From Sphingobacteriales bacterium TSM_CSM (lineage in GTDB: Bacteria > Bacteroidota > Bacteroidia > Chitinophagales > UBA2359): 64,000 nucleotides of DNA. Location: assembly GCA_002212725.1 (NCBI GenBank), contig MTCR01000103.1, positions 1 to 64,000 of the forward strand. Reading direction: 5' to 3'. The translations under genes were made by a program, and so were the position numbers. Positions 28,507-37,288 of this stretch are shown piece by piece (position 1 is the first letter of the stretch; every line of letters starts with the position of its first letter). The notes under the pieces are model-generated. The model did not search any database. It had not been told where the DNA came from and saw only the letters and a list, made by a program, of their open reading frames with translations.

Positions 28507-30072
28507 ATGAACCGCCGGGATTTTGTACGTGCAGCAGCGCTTGGCGCAAGTTCACTTGTATGGCAATCTGAATTTGCCGGTACCCTTGCAACAGCACCGC
28601 AAAAGGGCAACCCTGCCGGTAAAGAGGGCAATATTTTGGTGGTTATTCAGCTAAATGGCGGCAACGACGGACTGAATACGGTAATTCCCAACAACAGTTA
28701 CCCCAAACTGCAACAGGTACGTGCCAACATACTGCCACCCGAAAATAAATTGCTTTGCATAACTCAGGATTTGTCGTTGCACCCAAACTTAGATGGGCTG
28801 CGCATTTTGTTTGAAGAGCAACAGTTGTGTATTGTTCAAAATGTAGGGTATCTTAATCAAAACCGCTCGCATTTTCGTTCGCTCGATATTTGGAATGCAG
28901 CATCGCCCGCAGAAAAATTTTGGGATACCGGTTGGATTGCCCGCTACCTCGATTTGCTGCACCCCGGATTTCCGGTAAATTACCCCAATGCTCAATTTTC
29001 TGCCCCGCTTGCCGTAAGCATTGGCAATACAGTGGCCGATACTGCACAGGGATTGCGTGCCAATTTTGGTTATACGCTTAATAATTTACATGAACTGAGC
29101 TTGTTGAGCGAGCCGCCGCCGTATGCAAATCAACCCGAAGCCTATGCAGCAGAACTTGATTTTTTGCGAACCGGTATGCTGCAAACCAATTCTTACACAA
29201 AAGTAGTGGAAAAAGCGGCTCAAAAAGGCAAAAACAAAGGCGCTTACCCCAATGACAATATACTGGCACAACAACTTAAAACAGTGGCCAAGTTAATTTC
29301 GGGAGGGCTGCAAACGCAGTTTTACCTCCTTACCTTGCCCGGTTTTGATACACATGCCTATCAGGTGCAAAAAAACAACCCTTTAACGGGTACACATGCC
29401 GGTTTGCTCAAAACTTTGTCTGATGCCATTTTTTCTTTTCAGCAGGATTTGAGATTGCTGGGTTTAGACAACCGCGTATTGGGAATGACCTACTCAGAGT
29501 TTGGGCGGCAAATACGCTCAAACAATGCTTTTGGCACCGACCATGGCACTGCCGCCCCGCTGTTTGTTTTTGGAACTTCTGTTAACCGGCAGGTTATTGG
29601 AAGCAACCCGTTTATACCCGATGAGGTGGACAAGCAGGAGGGTGTTGCTATGCAATACAGTTTTACAGATGTGTATGCTTCCATGCTGCACCAATGGCTT
29701 GGCATGACAGATACTGCAAAGCTGTCGGGCATATTTGGAGATTTGTTTACACCGTTGCCCATTTGCTGTTCTGTAAATCCGCAATCAACTTCTTTCGGGC
29801 AAACTGCTGTGATGTCGGGTGAATTAGCCGTTATACCCGACAAGTTTACTCAAAAAGTACAGGTTGCGTTCCGTATTACACAAGCCGGAGGGGTAAAACT
29901 GGTTATGCTAAACGCAGCCGGGGGCGTGGTGCAAACCGTTGCAGAAGGTAATGCAACAGCCGGCACACATACCTATACGGTAAACACCGGCAACCTTGCA
30001 GCCGGTAACTACTACTTTCATTTAGTTGCCGGTAATGATGCAACAACTGTGCAGGCAAGAAAAACAGGTTAA
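28507..30072 (+). CDS. DUF1501 family protein, Tat signal and C-terminal T9SS-like end
   Basis: This 521-residue protein has the twin-arginine signal MNRRDFVRAAALGASSL. The DUF1501 (sulfatase-like fold) region includes VVIQLNGGNDGLNTVIP, NRSHFRSLDIW, PGFDTHAYQ, TYSEFGRQIRSN and DHGTAAPLFVFG. The last 80 residues (VAFRITQAGGVKLVMLNAAG through GNYYFHLVAGND) look like a type A sorting-type beta domain, though this should be considered tentative. The protein is exported. It ends the three-gene operon started by the promoter at 26216. Confidence 0.88.
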   Translation: MNRRDFVRAAALGASSLVWQSEFAGTLATAPQKGNPAGKEGNILVVIQLNGGNDGLNTVIPNNSYPKLQQVRANILPPENKLLCITQDLSLHPNLDGLRILFEEQQLCIVQNVGYLNQNRSHFRSLDIWNAASPAEKFWDTGWIARYLDLLHPGFPVNYPNAQFSAPLAVSIGNTVADTAQGLRANFGYTLNNLHELSLLSEPPPYANQPEAYAAELDFLRTGMLQTNSYTKVVEKAAQKGKNKGAYPNDNILAQQLKTVAKLISGGLQTQFYLLTLPGFDTHAYQVQKNNPLTGTHAGLLKTLSDAIFSFQQDLRLLGLDNRVLGMTYSEFGRQIRSNNAFGTDHGTAAPLFVFGTSVNRQVIGSNPFIPDEVDKQEGVAMQYSFTDVYASMLHQWLGMTDTAKLSGIFGDLFTPLPICCSVNPQSTSFGQTAVMSGELAVIPDKFTQKVQVAFRITQAGGVKLVMLNAAGGVVQTVAEGNATAGTHTYTVNTGNLAAGNYYFHLVAGNDATTVQARKTG

Positions 30073-30133
30073 TTCATAGCCGTTTCCAATATTGGTTTGC
30101 AATCTGCAATTTAAAGAATGAGTAGAAACAATA

Positions 30134-30165
30134 TTTGAAACAGGGTAAAAAACCTGTTACCTTTG
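30134..30165 (+). promoter_or_regulatory. Bacteroidota-type promoter (TTTG-N20-TACCTTTG) of the PhyH/ABC operon
   Basis: TTTG at 30134-30137 and TACCTTTG at 30158-30165 are separated by exactly 20 nt. It closely resembles the promoter at 26216. Because the transcript should begin at about 30170, translation of the permease must start after this point. Confidence 0.8.
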
Positions 30166-30182
30166 TCCTGAAACCCTTTGTT

Positions 30183-31019
30183 TTGTCAACAGCTAATATT
30201 GCGGGCAAATTGCAACATCATTCAAACAAGCCACCGGCAACGGGTAAATATTTGGCAGGCATTTACTATTTCAGGCTTTTTACCGCAGCCATGGTACAAC
30301 GTGCCCTGAAAGCAAGGTATGCGCAAACCCTGTTGGGCAGTTTGTGGATTGTGGTGCAACCTTTGTTAACCCTTTCGGTTTTTGTGTTGGTGTTTGATAA
30401 ACTTGCCGGTATTTACAAAGAAAGTCAGCCCTATGCATTATTTGCCTTTATAGGTTTAATAGGGTGGAACCTGTTTTCACATATCAGCCTTCAGGGCGGC
30501 AATGCGGTGGTACAACATCGCGATTTGTTAAAGCGCCTCTATTTTCCAAAAATTACGCTGGTACTGGTACAGGTAATTATTGGACTTATAGATTTTTTTA
30601 TTGGCTTGGCTCTTATATTGTTTGCCTTGTTGCTGCTGGGTATTGGTTTTTCGGGAAAACTGTTGTTGTTGCCCTTTTTCATCCTGCTCAACCTGCTTAC
30701 CGGGGTAGCTGTTGCCCTTTTTATGAACATTATTACGGTAAAAAAGCGCGATTATTACCAGGCTTTACCTTATTTTATTAACTTTGGTATGTGGGTTACA
30801 CCTGTGTTTTACCCCGTTTCTATTGTACCTCAAAATTACCGGTTTTTGCTCTATTGCAATCCTATGTCGGGTATAATAGAAGGTTACAGGACTTGCATTT
30901 TTAACACAGGCAGTATTTCTGCCGCATATTTTCCGGTGTATGTTCTAATTTTGCTGATTACCCTTGCAGGGTTTTACCGGTTTAAAGAAAAAGAACACAC
31001 TTTTGTTGACACTGTTTGA
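30183..31019 (+). CDS. ABC-2 type permease of a Wzm-like (polysaccharide/O-antigen-type) exporter
   Basis: About 278 residues with six predicted transmembrane segments. The family signature is clear: VQRALKARYAQTLLGSLWIV before the first membrane helix, HRDLLKRLYFPKITLVLVQV in the middle, VTPVFYPVSIVP, and the NPMSGIIEGYR segment before the last helix. In Wzm/Wzt exporters this subunit forms the channel that moves a lipid-linked chain across the inner membrane. The start is uncertain: TTG at 30183 lies just after the likely transcript start, TTG 30210 is an alternative, and the first ATG (30291) would cut off the amphipathic helix. The ATPase partner is at 37289, seven genes on. Confidence 0.85.
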   Translation: MSTANIAGKLQHHSNKPPATGKYLAGIYYFRLFTAAMVQRALKARYAQTLLGSLWIVVQPLLTLSVFVLVFDKLAGIYKESQPYALFAFIGLIGWNLFSHISLQGGNAVVQHRDLLKRLYFPKITLVLVQVIIGLIDFFIGLALILFALLLLGIGFSGKLLLLPFFILLNLLTGVAVALFMNIITVKKRDYYQALPYFINFGMWVTPVFYPVSIVPQNYRFLLYCNPMSGIIEGYRTCIFNTGSISAAYFPVYVLILLITLAGFYRFKEKEHTFVDTV

Positions 31020-31048
31020 CCTTAATGCTCAACTTTAAATATTTACTT

Positions 31049-33241
31049 ATGCGAAACGTTTTTAAACAACCCGAATTACAACAGCAGTTCGACCAATTCG
31101 GGTACGTAGCCGTTCCTTTCCTTGCGCCCGACGAAGTGGCCGCTTTACAAAACGCCTATTTCGAAACCCTTGCCCTGAAAGGTGGCAACATTACCGGCGA
31201 AGAAGTAAAAACAGTGGCGGTAAAAGAACGTATAACCTACGATTTTACCTTTATTGATAAAAATATTGACTACAAGCGAAAGGTATTTGACATTATTACC
31301 GCCGCTTTTAAAAAACATACCGACCATTATTTGGCCGATTACAAGCCAATTATTGCCAACTTCATTTATAAACCCGAAAACGACGGCGAAGTACCCCTGC
31401 ACCAAAACTGGGCTTTTGTTGACGAAAGCCAATATACCTCTGTTTCGGTATGGGTGCCATTGGTTGACAGCAATGAGCAAAACGGCACACTGCAAATGGT
31501 AAACGGCAGCCATAAACGGTTCGGACAAATTCGCGGGCCGCTCGTTCCCTGGGAGTTAGACCAGATTAAATCCGATATTATTGACCACTACCTTACGCCC
31601 ATGAATGTTCCGGCAGGGCAGGCGGTGGTTTTAGATGACAGCATTGTGCATTACTCCGATAGAAATCTTACTTCACAACTTCGCCTGGCCATTCAGCTTA
31701 TTATGATACCACGCGAAGCTACCGCCATACACTACCATTACAATACCCAATCGGGCGGTAAAGAAGTGGAAGTATGGGAGGTGGACGAGAACTTTTTTGC
31801 CGAATTTAACCCTTGGAAAATTCCCGATGAGGTAAAGGTAACAGGCAAAGTTCCATTTTCCCATGAATTTATTGACGTGCAGCAATTTGAAGAACGGTTT
31901 TTCATGCCGCGCTACGACAAAGTAACGGTGCCGGCCGCCCTGCCGCCTTCTATGCAGGCTACATACCACAACCCGCCCACAGCCGTAAAACTACCCTTGC
32001 CGGGCGGTTTTGTATTTTTAAATCCGCAGCAGCAGCAACATTTTGAAGAAAAAGGCTGGGTGGTTTTAGACCTGCTATCAGACGAAGAAGTACAGGAGTT
32101 GCTCCATTTTTACCATAACCAACCCAAACAACAGGTGCCCGAACACGGTTTCCATGTTAGCCTCGACAGCAGCGATACCCGCTTTACCGCCGCCGTAATT
32201 GACAAACTTACCCAAATAATGGGCAATAATGCCAACCGGTTTTTTAAAGACTACAAACTTTTTACCGGCAGTTTTGTGGTTAAAGAACCCGGTAAGCAAG
32301 GTATTGTACCCCCTCATCAGGACTGGACTTTTGTTGACGAAACCAAATACTTTTCGGCTACCCTTTGGACACCGCTGCAAGATGTAAACACCGACAACGG
32401 CGCATTGGGTGTAATTTCGGGCAGCCAAAACTATTTTAACCACCCGCGTCCTTCGCCTGCGCCCGTTTTTAAAGCCCCTTTTGACGCACATGTTTTTACC
32501 GTTTTTCCCTACCTCGACATTATTGAACTTAAAGCCGGGCAGGCGCTTATGTTCAACAACCGAACCATACATGCCTCGCCACCAAATGTTTCGGGGGCGC
32601 CACGCATTGCTGCCGGCATTGGCATTACCCACAAAGATGCTCAACTTATTCACTGCTATCTGGAACCCGGCCGGCAACAGCCTACGGTAGGAATTTATAC
32701 GGTAAACGAACAATTTTTTCCGGTTTACAACAATGAAAAACTCAAAAGCATGTACTTGTCGGGGCGTTCGCTTGCCGATGACGGTTGGGAAAAAATTGCA
32801 GAAACACCCCTGCAAGCACCCGAAATAAGCGCCGGCGAGCTGACAGCCAAAATAACCCAATCGGGCAATGTGTTTAACTGGGCACTGGCCGCCAAAATGG
32901 CCGCCTTGTTCGGCTACTCGCTGCCCGGTGCCAATAGTGCTACCGGTACAGGTTCAAATAACCATACCGATAACAATACACAACCTGACTTGCAAGCCGA
33001 AACATGGTTGCAGGTTTATACCCCCGGCCGCATTTGGGCAGAGTTGAAACATAAGTTCGGCCGCCTGCAACAACACCCCGAAATTTATACCCCTGCAAAT
33101 GTTGCCGCCGAACTGCTGCAACGCGGTAAACAATCGAAAGTAGTGAAAGCGGGTGCAGTTGTAACTGCAACGGCTGTTTTGCTTCGGGTTTTTTGGCCGG
33201 TGTTGCGGTTTTTGTGGCAAAACAGGCGGTCATCTAAATAA
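31049..33241 (+). CDS. Fused double-PhyH protein with C-terminal membrane helix
   Basis: This 730-residue protein contains two phytanoyl-CoA-dioxygenase-like (PhyH) domains. Domain 1 (about 1-300) has LHQNW with His118 and Asn120 where the iron-binding Asp is expected, a distal His in DDSIVHYS, and Arg in SQLRLA. Domain 2 (about 325-610) has a normal His423-x-Asp425 in PPHQDW, the distal His in NRTIHASPPN, and Arg in GAPRIAAG. After a linker, a hydrophobic helix with AVVTATAVLLRVFWPVLRFLW anchors the C-terminus. Domain 2 resembles the next gene; domain 1 resembles the gene at 42917. ATG 31049 matches the start of the other copies; longer starts overlap the permease end. Substrate unknown. Confidence 0.9.
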   Translation: MRNVFKQPELQQQFDQFGYVAVPFLAPDEVAALQNAYFETLALKGGNITGEEVKTVAVKERITYDFTFIDKNIDYKRKVFDIITAAFKKHTDHYLADYKPIIANFIYKPENDGEVPLHQNWAFVDESQYTSVSVWVPLVDSNEQNGTLQMVNGSHKRFGQIRGPLVPWELDQIKSDIIDHYLTPMNVPAGQAVVLDDSIVHYSDRNLTSQLRLAIQLIMIPREATAIHYHYNTQSGGKEVEVWEVDENFFAEFNPWKIPDEVKVTGKVPFSHEFIDVQQFEERFFMPRYDKVTVPAALPPSMQATYHNPPTAVKLPLPGGFVFLNPQQQQHFEEKGWVVLDLLSDEEVQELLHFYHNQPKQQVPEHGFHVSLDSSDTRFTAAVIDKLTQIMGNNANRFFKDYKLFTGSFVVKEPGKQGIVPPHQDWTFVDETKYFSATLWTPLQDVNTDNGALGVISGSQNYFNHPRPSPAPVFKAPFDAHVFTVFPYLDIIELKAGQALMFNNRTIHASPPNVSGAPRIAAGIGITHKDAQLIHCYLEPGRQQPTVGIYTVNEQFFPVYNNEKLKSMYLSGRSLADDGWEKIAETPLQAPEISAGELTAKITQSGNVFNWALAAKMAALFGYSLPGANSATGTGSNNHTDNNTQPDLQAETWLQVYTPGRIWAELKHKFGRLQQHPEIYTPANVAAELLQRGKQSKVVKAGAVVTATAVLLRVFWPVLRFLWQNRRSSK

Positions 33242-33255
33242 TACAGCACCCAGTT

Positions 33256-34266
33256 ATGGATTTTACCTTCCACAATTCCGGTCACCGGCAACAATTTGAA
33301 CAAAAAGGCTATCTGGTGGTTAACCTGCTGACCGCTGCCGAGGTAGCGGAATTGTTGCAGTTTTACCACTCGCTGCACCATAGCCATAAAACCGGCTACG
33401 GGTTTCATGTAAGTTTAGATAATACCGACCCCGAATTTGTTTGCAACATCAACAACCGAATTACGGCCGTTTTGCAGCGTAGCATGGAGCAACTATTTGG
33501 CAATTTCAGGCTGTTTTCGGGCAGGTTTCTGGTGAAAGATCACAACCGGCTGGGTTTGGTAACTCCGCATCAGGATTGGTCGTTTACCGATGAAACCCGG
33601 TCAGTATCGGCTACGGTATGGGTTCCGTTGCAGGATACAACCATCCAAAACGGCGCCATCGGGGTAATTGAGGGAAGCCACCTTGCCTATACCGGCATTC
33701 GGGCCACGCCGCTGCCGGTTTTTAAAGTACCTTTCGATGATTGTTCACCCCAAATTTTTCCATATCTCAAAATCATTGATATGCAGGCCGGACAGGCACT
33801 GCTTATGAACAACCGGCTAATACACGGCTCGCCACCCAACCTTGGCAGCAACGCGCGTATTTCGGCAGGTGCCGAAATCATTCCGCAATCGGCGCCGCTC
33901 TACCATTACTACCTGCACCCAACTGAAAACATGGTTATGCAGTACGCCATTGACGACACTTTTTTTTACCATTACAGCAATGCCAAACTGTTGCAACTTT
34001 ACCAAAAACAAGAAACACCGCAAGGATTAAAACTTATTGGTAAACTTCCATACAACCATGCGCAGCAAACCTGGGAAACGGTAAGTCAAATCATTCAATC
34101 GGGCTATGTGCACCCATTCGGGCCGCTGATGCAGCAAATTTACAACTACAGTTACCATCTTTCCGACACTCCACCTTTTGCGTCCAATGTGCCGCAAACA
34201 ACCCCCAACCTCAAATCACAGCAAAAGTCGGTTTGGAATTGGGTAAAAAGCAAATTGCAACCATAA
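33256..34266 (+). CDS. PhyH-domain 2-oxoglutarate/Fe(II) dioxygenase-like protein
   Basis: This 336-residue protein has a complete PhyH motif set: His105-x-Asp107 in PHQDWSFTDE, distal His in NRLIHGSPPN, and the 2-oxoglutarate-binding Arg in SNARISAGAE. It is closest to domain 2 of the fused protein upstream; both share GFHVSLD near residue 50 and the xIHxSPPN box, which suggests a tandem duplication. The C-terminal region has a conserved IDDTFFYHYSN element seen in all copies of this locus, then a Pro/Lys-rich tail. It follows the fused gene after 14 nt. Substrate unknown. Confidence 0.9.
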   Translation: MDFTFHNSGHRQQFEQKGYLVVNLLTAAEVAELLQFYHSLHHSHKTGYGFHVSLDNTDPEFVCNINNRITAVLQRSMEQLFGNFRLFSGRFLVKDHNRLGLVTPHQDWSFTDETRSVSATVWVPLQDTTIQNGAIGVIEGSHLAYTGIRATPLPVFKVPFDDCSPQIFPYLKIIDMQAGQALLMNNRLIHGSPPNLGSNARISAGAEIIPQSAPLYHYYLHPTENMVMQYAIDDTFFYHYSNAKLLQLYQKQETPQGLKLIGKLPYNHAQQTWETVSQIIQSGYVHPFGPLMQQIYNYSYHLSDTPPFASNVPQTTPNLKSQQKSVWNWVKSKLQP

Positions 34267-34278
34267 AAACACAATTAA

Positions 34279-35262
34279 ATGAACAATAATATAATACGAG
34301 ATGCCCGTTTGGAAAAAGCCATGGACACCGATGGTTTTTTTGTGGTAAAATCATTTTTAAACACGGAACAGTTAACAGCCCTTGAAAACCTGTATAATGA
34401 ATACCGGCCTACCGATGAAATAAACAAATACCGGTTTTATGCCAGCACATTTTCTACAAACCTTGCTTACCGGCAACGGTTAAAGGAGCAAATACCACAT
34501 ATTTTCAAACCGTCGCTCGAAAAATTGTTTGCCGGCTATAAGTTTATTGGTGCCAATTTTATACTAAAAATACCGGGAGGCAACAGCCGTTTGGAAATTC
34601 ATCAGGACACCTCCCTGCTCGACGAAAGCCTGTTTACCCCGGTAAATGTGTGGTGCCCCATGACCAATGTAACCGTAGAAAATGGTACTTTGTACCTGCT
34701 GCCGGGTAGCCACCGTTTTTTTAACAGCATACGCATACCGGCCATTAAATACCCCTATGAAGATATTTTTCAGCATGTGTTAAGCCATCTTATACCCATT
34801 GAAGTTAACCGGGGCGATGCGGTTATTTTTAACTCAGGCATTATTCATTACTCGCCCGACAACCAAACCAACCGCGAGCGTTTGGTGGCCGATACCTGCA
34901 TAACCCACCAAAATGCACAGGTGCGTATTTACCATAAAGATATTGACAACCCCGACAGCCCCCTCGAAATCATTAATCAGGACGATGATTTTTTGGAAAA
35001 ATTCCTTTATTTCAGGGAAAATATTTTTGCCCGGCCCGAAGAAGGCACTACCATAGGATTTATTCCTTACAGCCATAAAACAGTAAATGAAGCTGAATTT
35101 GATGCTTTGGTACATAAGCTAACCAATAAATACACTTTCCGGCAATACAACTTTGCCGGAGACGAGTTAAAAACAGTTTATTTCCCGGCTTTGGGCGGTG
35201 TGGCCAAATTACAGCAACTTGCACATAAGGTAATGCATATGTTTCAGCCTCAAAATGCTTAA
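34279..35262 (+). CDS. PhyH-domain 2-oxoglutarate/Fe(II) dioxygenase-like protein
   Basis: This 327-residue protein has the PhyH motif set: His108-x-Asp110 in IHQDTSLLDE, distal His in NSGIIHYSPDN, and Arg in RERLVAD. It shares WCPMTNVTVENGTLYLLPGS with the next gene (there WCPLQDTTQENGTLYVLPGS), so these two form a third subtype. The N-terminal helix (DTDGFFVVKSFL) is like the other copies. It starts 12 nt after the previous gene. Reaction is probably Fe(II)/2-oxoglutarate-dependent hydroxylation of a small or lipid-linked substrate, by family analogy only. Confidence 0.9.
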   Translation: MNNNIIRDARLEKAMDTDGFFVVKSFLNTEQLTALENLYNEYRPTDEINKYRFYASTFSTNLAYRQRLKEQIPHIFKPSLEKLFAGYKFIGANFILKIPGGNSRLEIHQDTSLLDESLFTPVNVWCPMTNVTVENGTLYLLPGSHRFFNSIRIPAIKYPYEDIFQHVLSHLIPIEVNRGDAVIFNSGIIHYSPDNQTNRERLVADTCITHQNAQVRIYHKDIDNPDSPLEIINQDDDFLEKFLYFRENIFARPEEGTTIGFIPYSHKTVNEAEFDALVHKLTNKYTFRQYNFAGDELKTVYFPALGGVAKLQQLAHKVMHMFQPQNA

Positions 35263-35368
35263 CAGATACAAAAGCTAAACCGGAAAGCGAAAATTGTGAA
35301 AGGCAAAATTATTGTACTGCGCAAGTAAGCCCCCTTTTGGTTGTGTGAGAAAGACACATTTTTTAACT

Positions 35369-36262
35369 ATGGTACGAAGTTATTTTAAAAATCCGGAGCA
35401 TGAAAAATCGTTTTTTGAAAACGGTTATCTGTTACTTCCTTTTTTAGAACCCGATGAAGTGGCAGAGTTACAAAGGCTTTACCACCGCTTTATGCCCGGC
35501 AACGTGGACGATTTGTATGCCAGCACCCTGTTTAACACGGCAGAAGTAAACAGAACGGTAAATGAGTCCATGCGGCAAATTATGAGCCCGGCCACAGCGC
35601 GCATTTGCGAAGCAGGTAAACTGTTGGGCGGTTCATTTTTGGTAAAATCGTCCCGGCATACCACCAACTTGCCACTTCACCAGGATTGGAACATTGTTGA
35701 AGAAACCACCTATGCTTCTGCCATGCTTTGGTGTCCGTTGCAGGATACCACACAAGAAAACGGAACATTGTATGTACTGCCGGGCAGCCACCGGTTTTTC
35801 TCCAACTATCGTTCGGGAGCCATGCCAAGCAGGCGGGTAGCGGTTACGGAGGCACTTCAGACCTATGTAAAAACCATTCCGGTTAAAGCCGGACAGGCGT
35901 TAATTTACCACCCCGCCTTATTTCATGGCTCGCACCCCAATCATTCGGGGCAATTGCGCATAGTAGCAGCAGGTTCTACGGTTCATGCCGATGCACGTTT
36001 GGTGTACTATCACCTGAACCGGCAAACCAACCACATAGAAATGTATGCCGCCGACAATGATTTTTACCTGAATGTAATACCTTTGCTGGAAGATGGGAAA
36101 TTGCCGCCCGATGCCGTTTTACTGCAAACCATAGATGCCGTTTTATTTTATCCCGATGCAGCCGATTTAGCGGCAAAACTAAACCCCAATCATAGCACAG
36201 ACACCCGCCAACCCCATAATTCATTTTGGAATCGACTGAAAACCCTCATCAGCAACCGGTAA
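35369..36262 (+). CDS. PhyH-domain 2-oxoglutarate/Fe(II) dioxygenase-like protein
   Basis: This 297-residue protein has His104-x-Asp106 in LHQDWNIVEE, distal His in PALFHGSHPN, and Arg in GQLRIVAAG. It pairs with the previous gene by its WCP and LPGS boxes. The ATG at 35369 (MVRSYFKNPEHEKSFF) aligns with the starts of the other copies. A gap of 106 nt before it is the largest inside the operon; no promoter element was found there, so read-through from 30134 is assumed. Substrate unknown. Confidence 0.9.
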   Translation: MVRSYFKNPEHEKSFFENGYLLLPFLEPDEVAELQRLYHRFMPGNVDDLYASTLFNTAEVNRTVNESMRQIMSPATARICEAGKLLGGSFLVKSSRHTTNLPLHQDWNIVEETTYASAMLWCPLQDTTQENGTLYVLPGSHRFFSNYRSGAMPSRRVAVTEALQTYVKTIPVKAGQALIYHPALFHGSHPNHSGQLRIVAAGSTVHADARLVYYHLNRQTNHIEMYAADNDFYLNVIPLLEDGKLPPDAVLLQTIDAVLFYPDAADLAAKLNPNHSTDTRQPHNSFWNRLKTLISNR

Positions 36263-36269
36263 CAACAGT

Positions 36270-37274
36270 ATGAAAAAAGTATTGCGTTTTTGGTGGACTG
36301 TTCCGGTGGTGGTAACGCTTGTAGTGTCATTGTTCCGTCGGTTATTGCCGGCCGTAAAAAGACAAGAAAAAGGAGCAATTTCCGCTAATGATGAGCCTGA
36401 ATATGCCGGCGAAAACAACGCCTTGTACACCTCTGATGATGTAAAAAATTTTTATAATCAATACACCGGCAAATTTGTGCAGGTATATGGAAAGGTAATA
36501 CAGGCATTCAGAACTACCGATATTACCAAACTGCTCGATTACCAAATTGAAAGCATAGGATTAAAACCCGCCCAGACAGTGTTAGACGCCGGGTGTGGGG
36601 TAGGAGGGCCGGCCATTTATTTTGCCCAGAAAACAGGAGTGCAAATATCGGCGCTCACCATATCCGATGTGCAGGCCGTACAAATGCAGGAAGCAGTAAA
36701 ACAGGCAGGGCTAACCCATAGTATAAGAGTTCAAACCGGCGATTACCACCATTTAGACCGTATTTATCCGCCCGAAAGTTTTGACACAATCTTTTTTCTT
36801 GAATCTTTCGGGCATGCCCACCACCCAAGGCAGGTACTGAACAGTGCATGGAACGTGCTGAAACCGGGTGGCACGCTTTATATTAAAGACCTTTTCAGAA
36901 AAATAGCACCATCAGACGTTTTGCAGAAAAAAATAGACAGCGAAATAACAAAAATAAATGCCGCCTACCGGTATAATATTTCCGATTTATATCAAATTTT
37001 GCATCAGGTCCGGCAAATCGGGTTTGTAGTAATGCACCTGAAAACGGTTGATATTCCGTTGCACGATTTTGAAAATCTTACTATTTCCAATGATTTTCAG
37101 GAACTGACCGGCGTGGGTAAAATAGACAACTGGGCAGAGTATGTGTTTCCGGTAGAATTTTTTGAACTAAAATGCTATAAACCCCTGCACAGTTTAGACA
37201 GAGGACTTGACCGCTATTTTTTGCAAAACCTGTTTCATATACAGGTAAACAACCGCAACCCACATGAGTTGTAG
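36270..37274 (+). CDS. Membrane-anchored class I SAM methyltransferase
   Basis: This 334-residue protein has an N-terminal membrane helix (about residues 7-23, WTVPVVVTLVVSLF). The SAM-binding motif I is LDAGCGVGGPAIYFA (Asp106 at its start), followed by ALTISDVQAVQMQEA, FFLESFGHAHHPRQVL and WNVLKPGGTLYIKDLF. This combination resembles C-methyltransferases acting on isoprenoids or sterols (the SMT/GPP methyltransferase type), so a lipid-like methyl acceptor is plausible. Assignment of the acceptor is inference. It follows the last operon PhyH gene by 7 nt and precedes the ABC ATPase by 14 nt. Confidence 0.85.
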   Translation: MKKVLRFWWTVPVVVTLVVSLFRRLLPAVKRQEKGAISANDEPEYAGENNALYTSDDVKNFYNQYTGKFVQVYGKVIQAFRTTDITKLLDYQIESIGLKPAQTVLDAGCGVGGPAIYFAQKTGVQISALTISDVQAVQMQEAVKQAGLTHSIRVQTGDYHHLDRIYPPESFDTIFFLESFGHAHHPRQVLNSAWNVLKPGGTLYIKDLFRKIAPSDVLQKKIDSEITKINAAYRYNISDLYQILHQVRQIGFVVMHLKTVDIPLHDFENLTISNDFQELTGVGKIDNWAEYVFPVEFFELKCYKPLHSLDRGLDRYFLQNLFHIQVNNRNPHEL

Positions 37275-37288
37275 GCTAAAAAGCATGT

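Noticed and set aside
30135-30182. TTG start of the ABC permease at 30135
   Set aside because: It overlaps the -33 element of a full promoter, so it would not be transcribed from that promoter; a start after about 30170 is needed.
31016-31048. Longer starts (31016, 31025) for the fused PhyH gene
   Set aside because: They overlap or abut the permease stop and add residues not found in the other PhyH copies, which begin like MRNVFKQPELQQQF.
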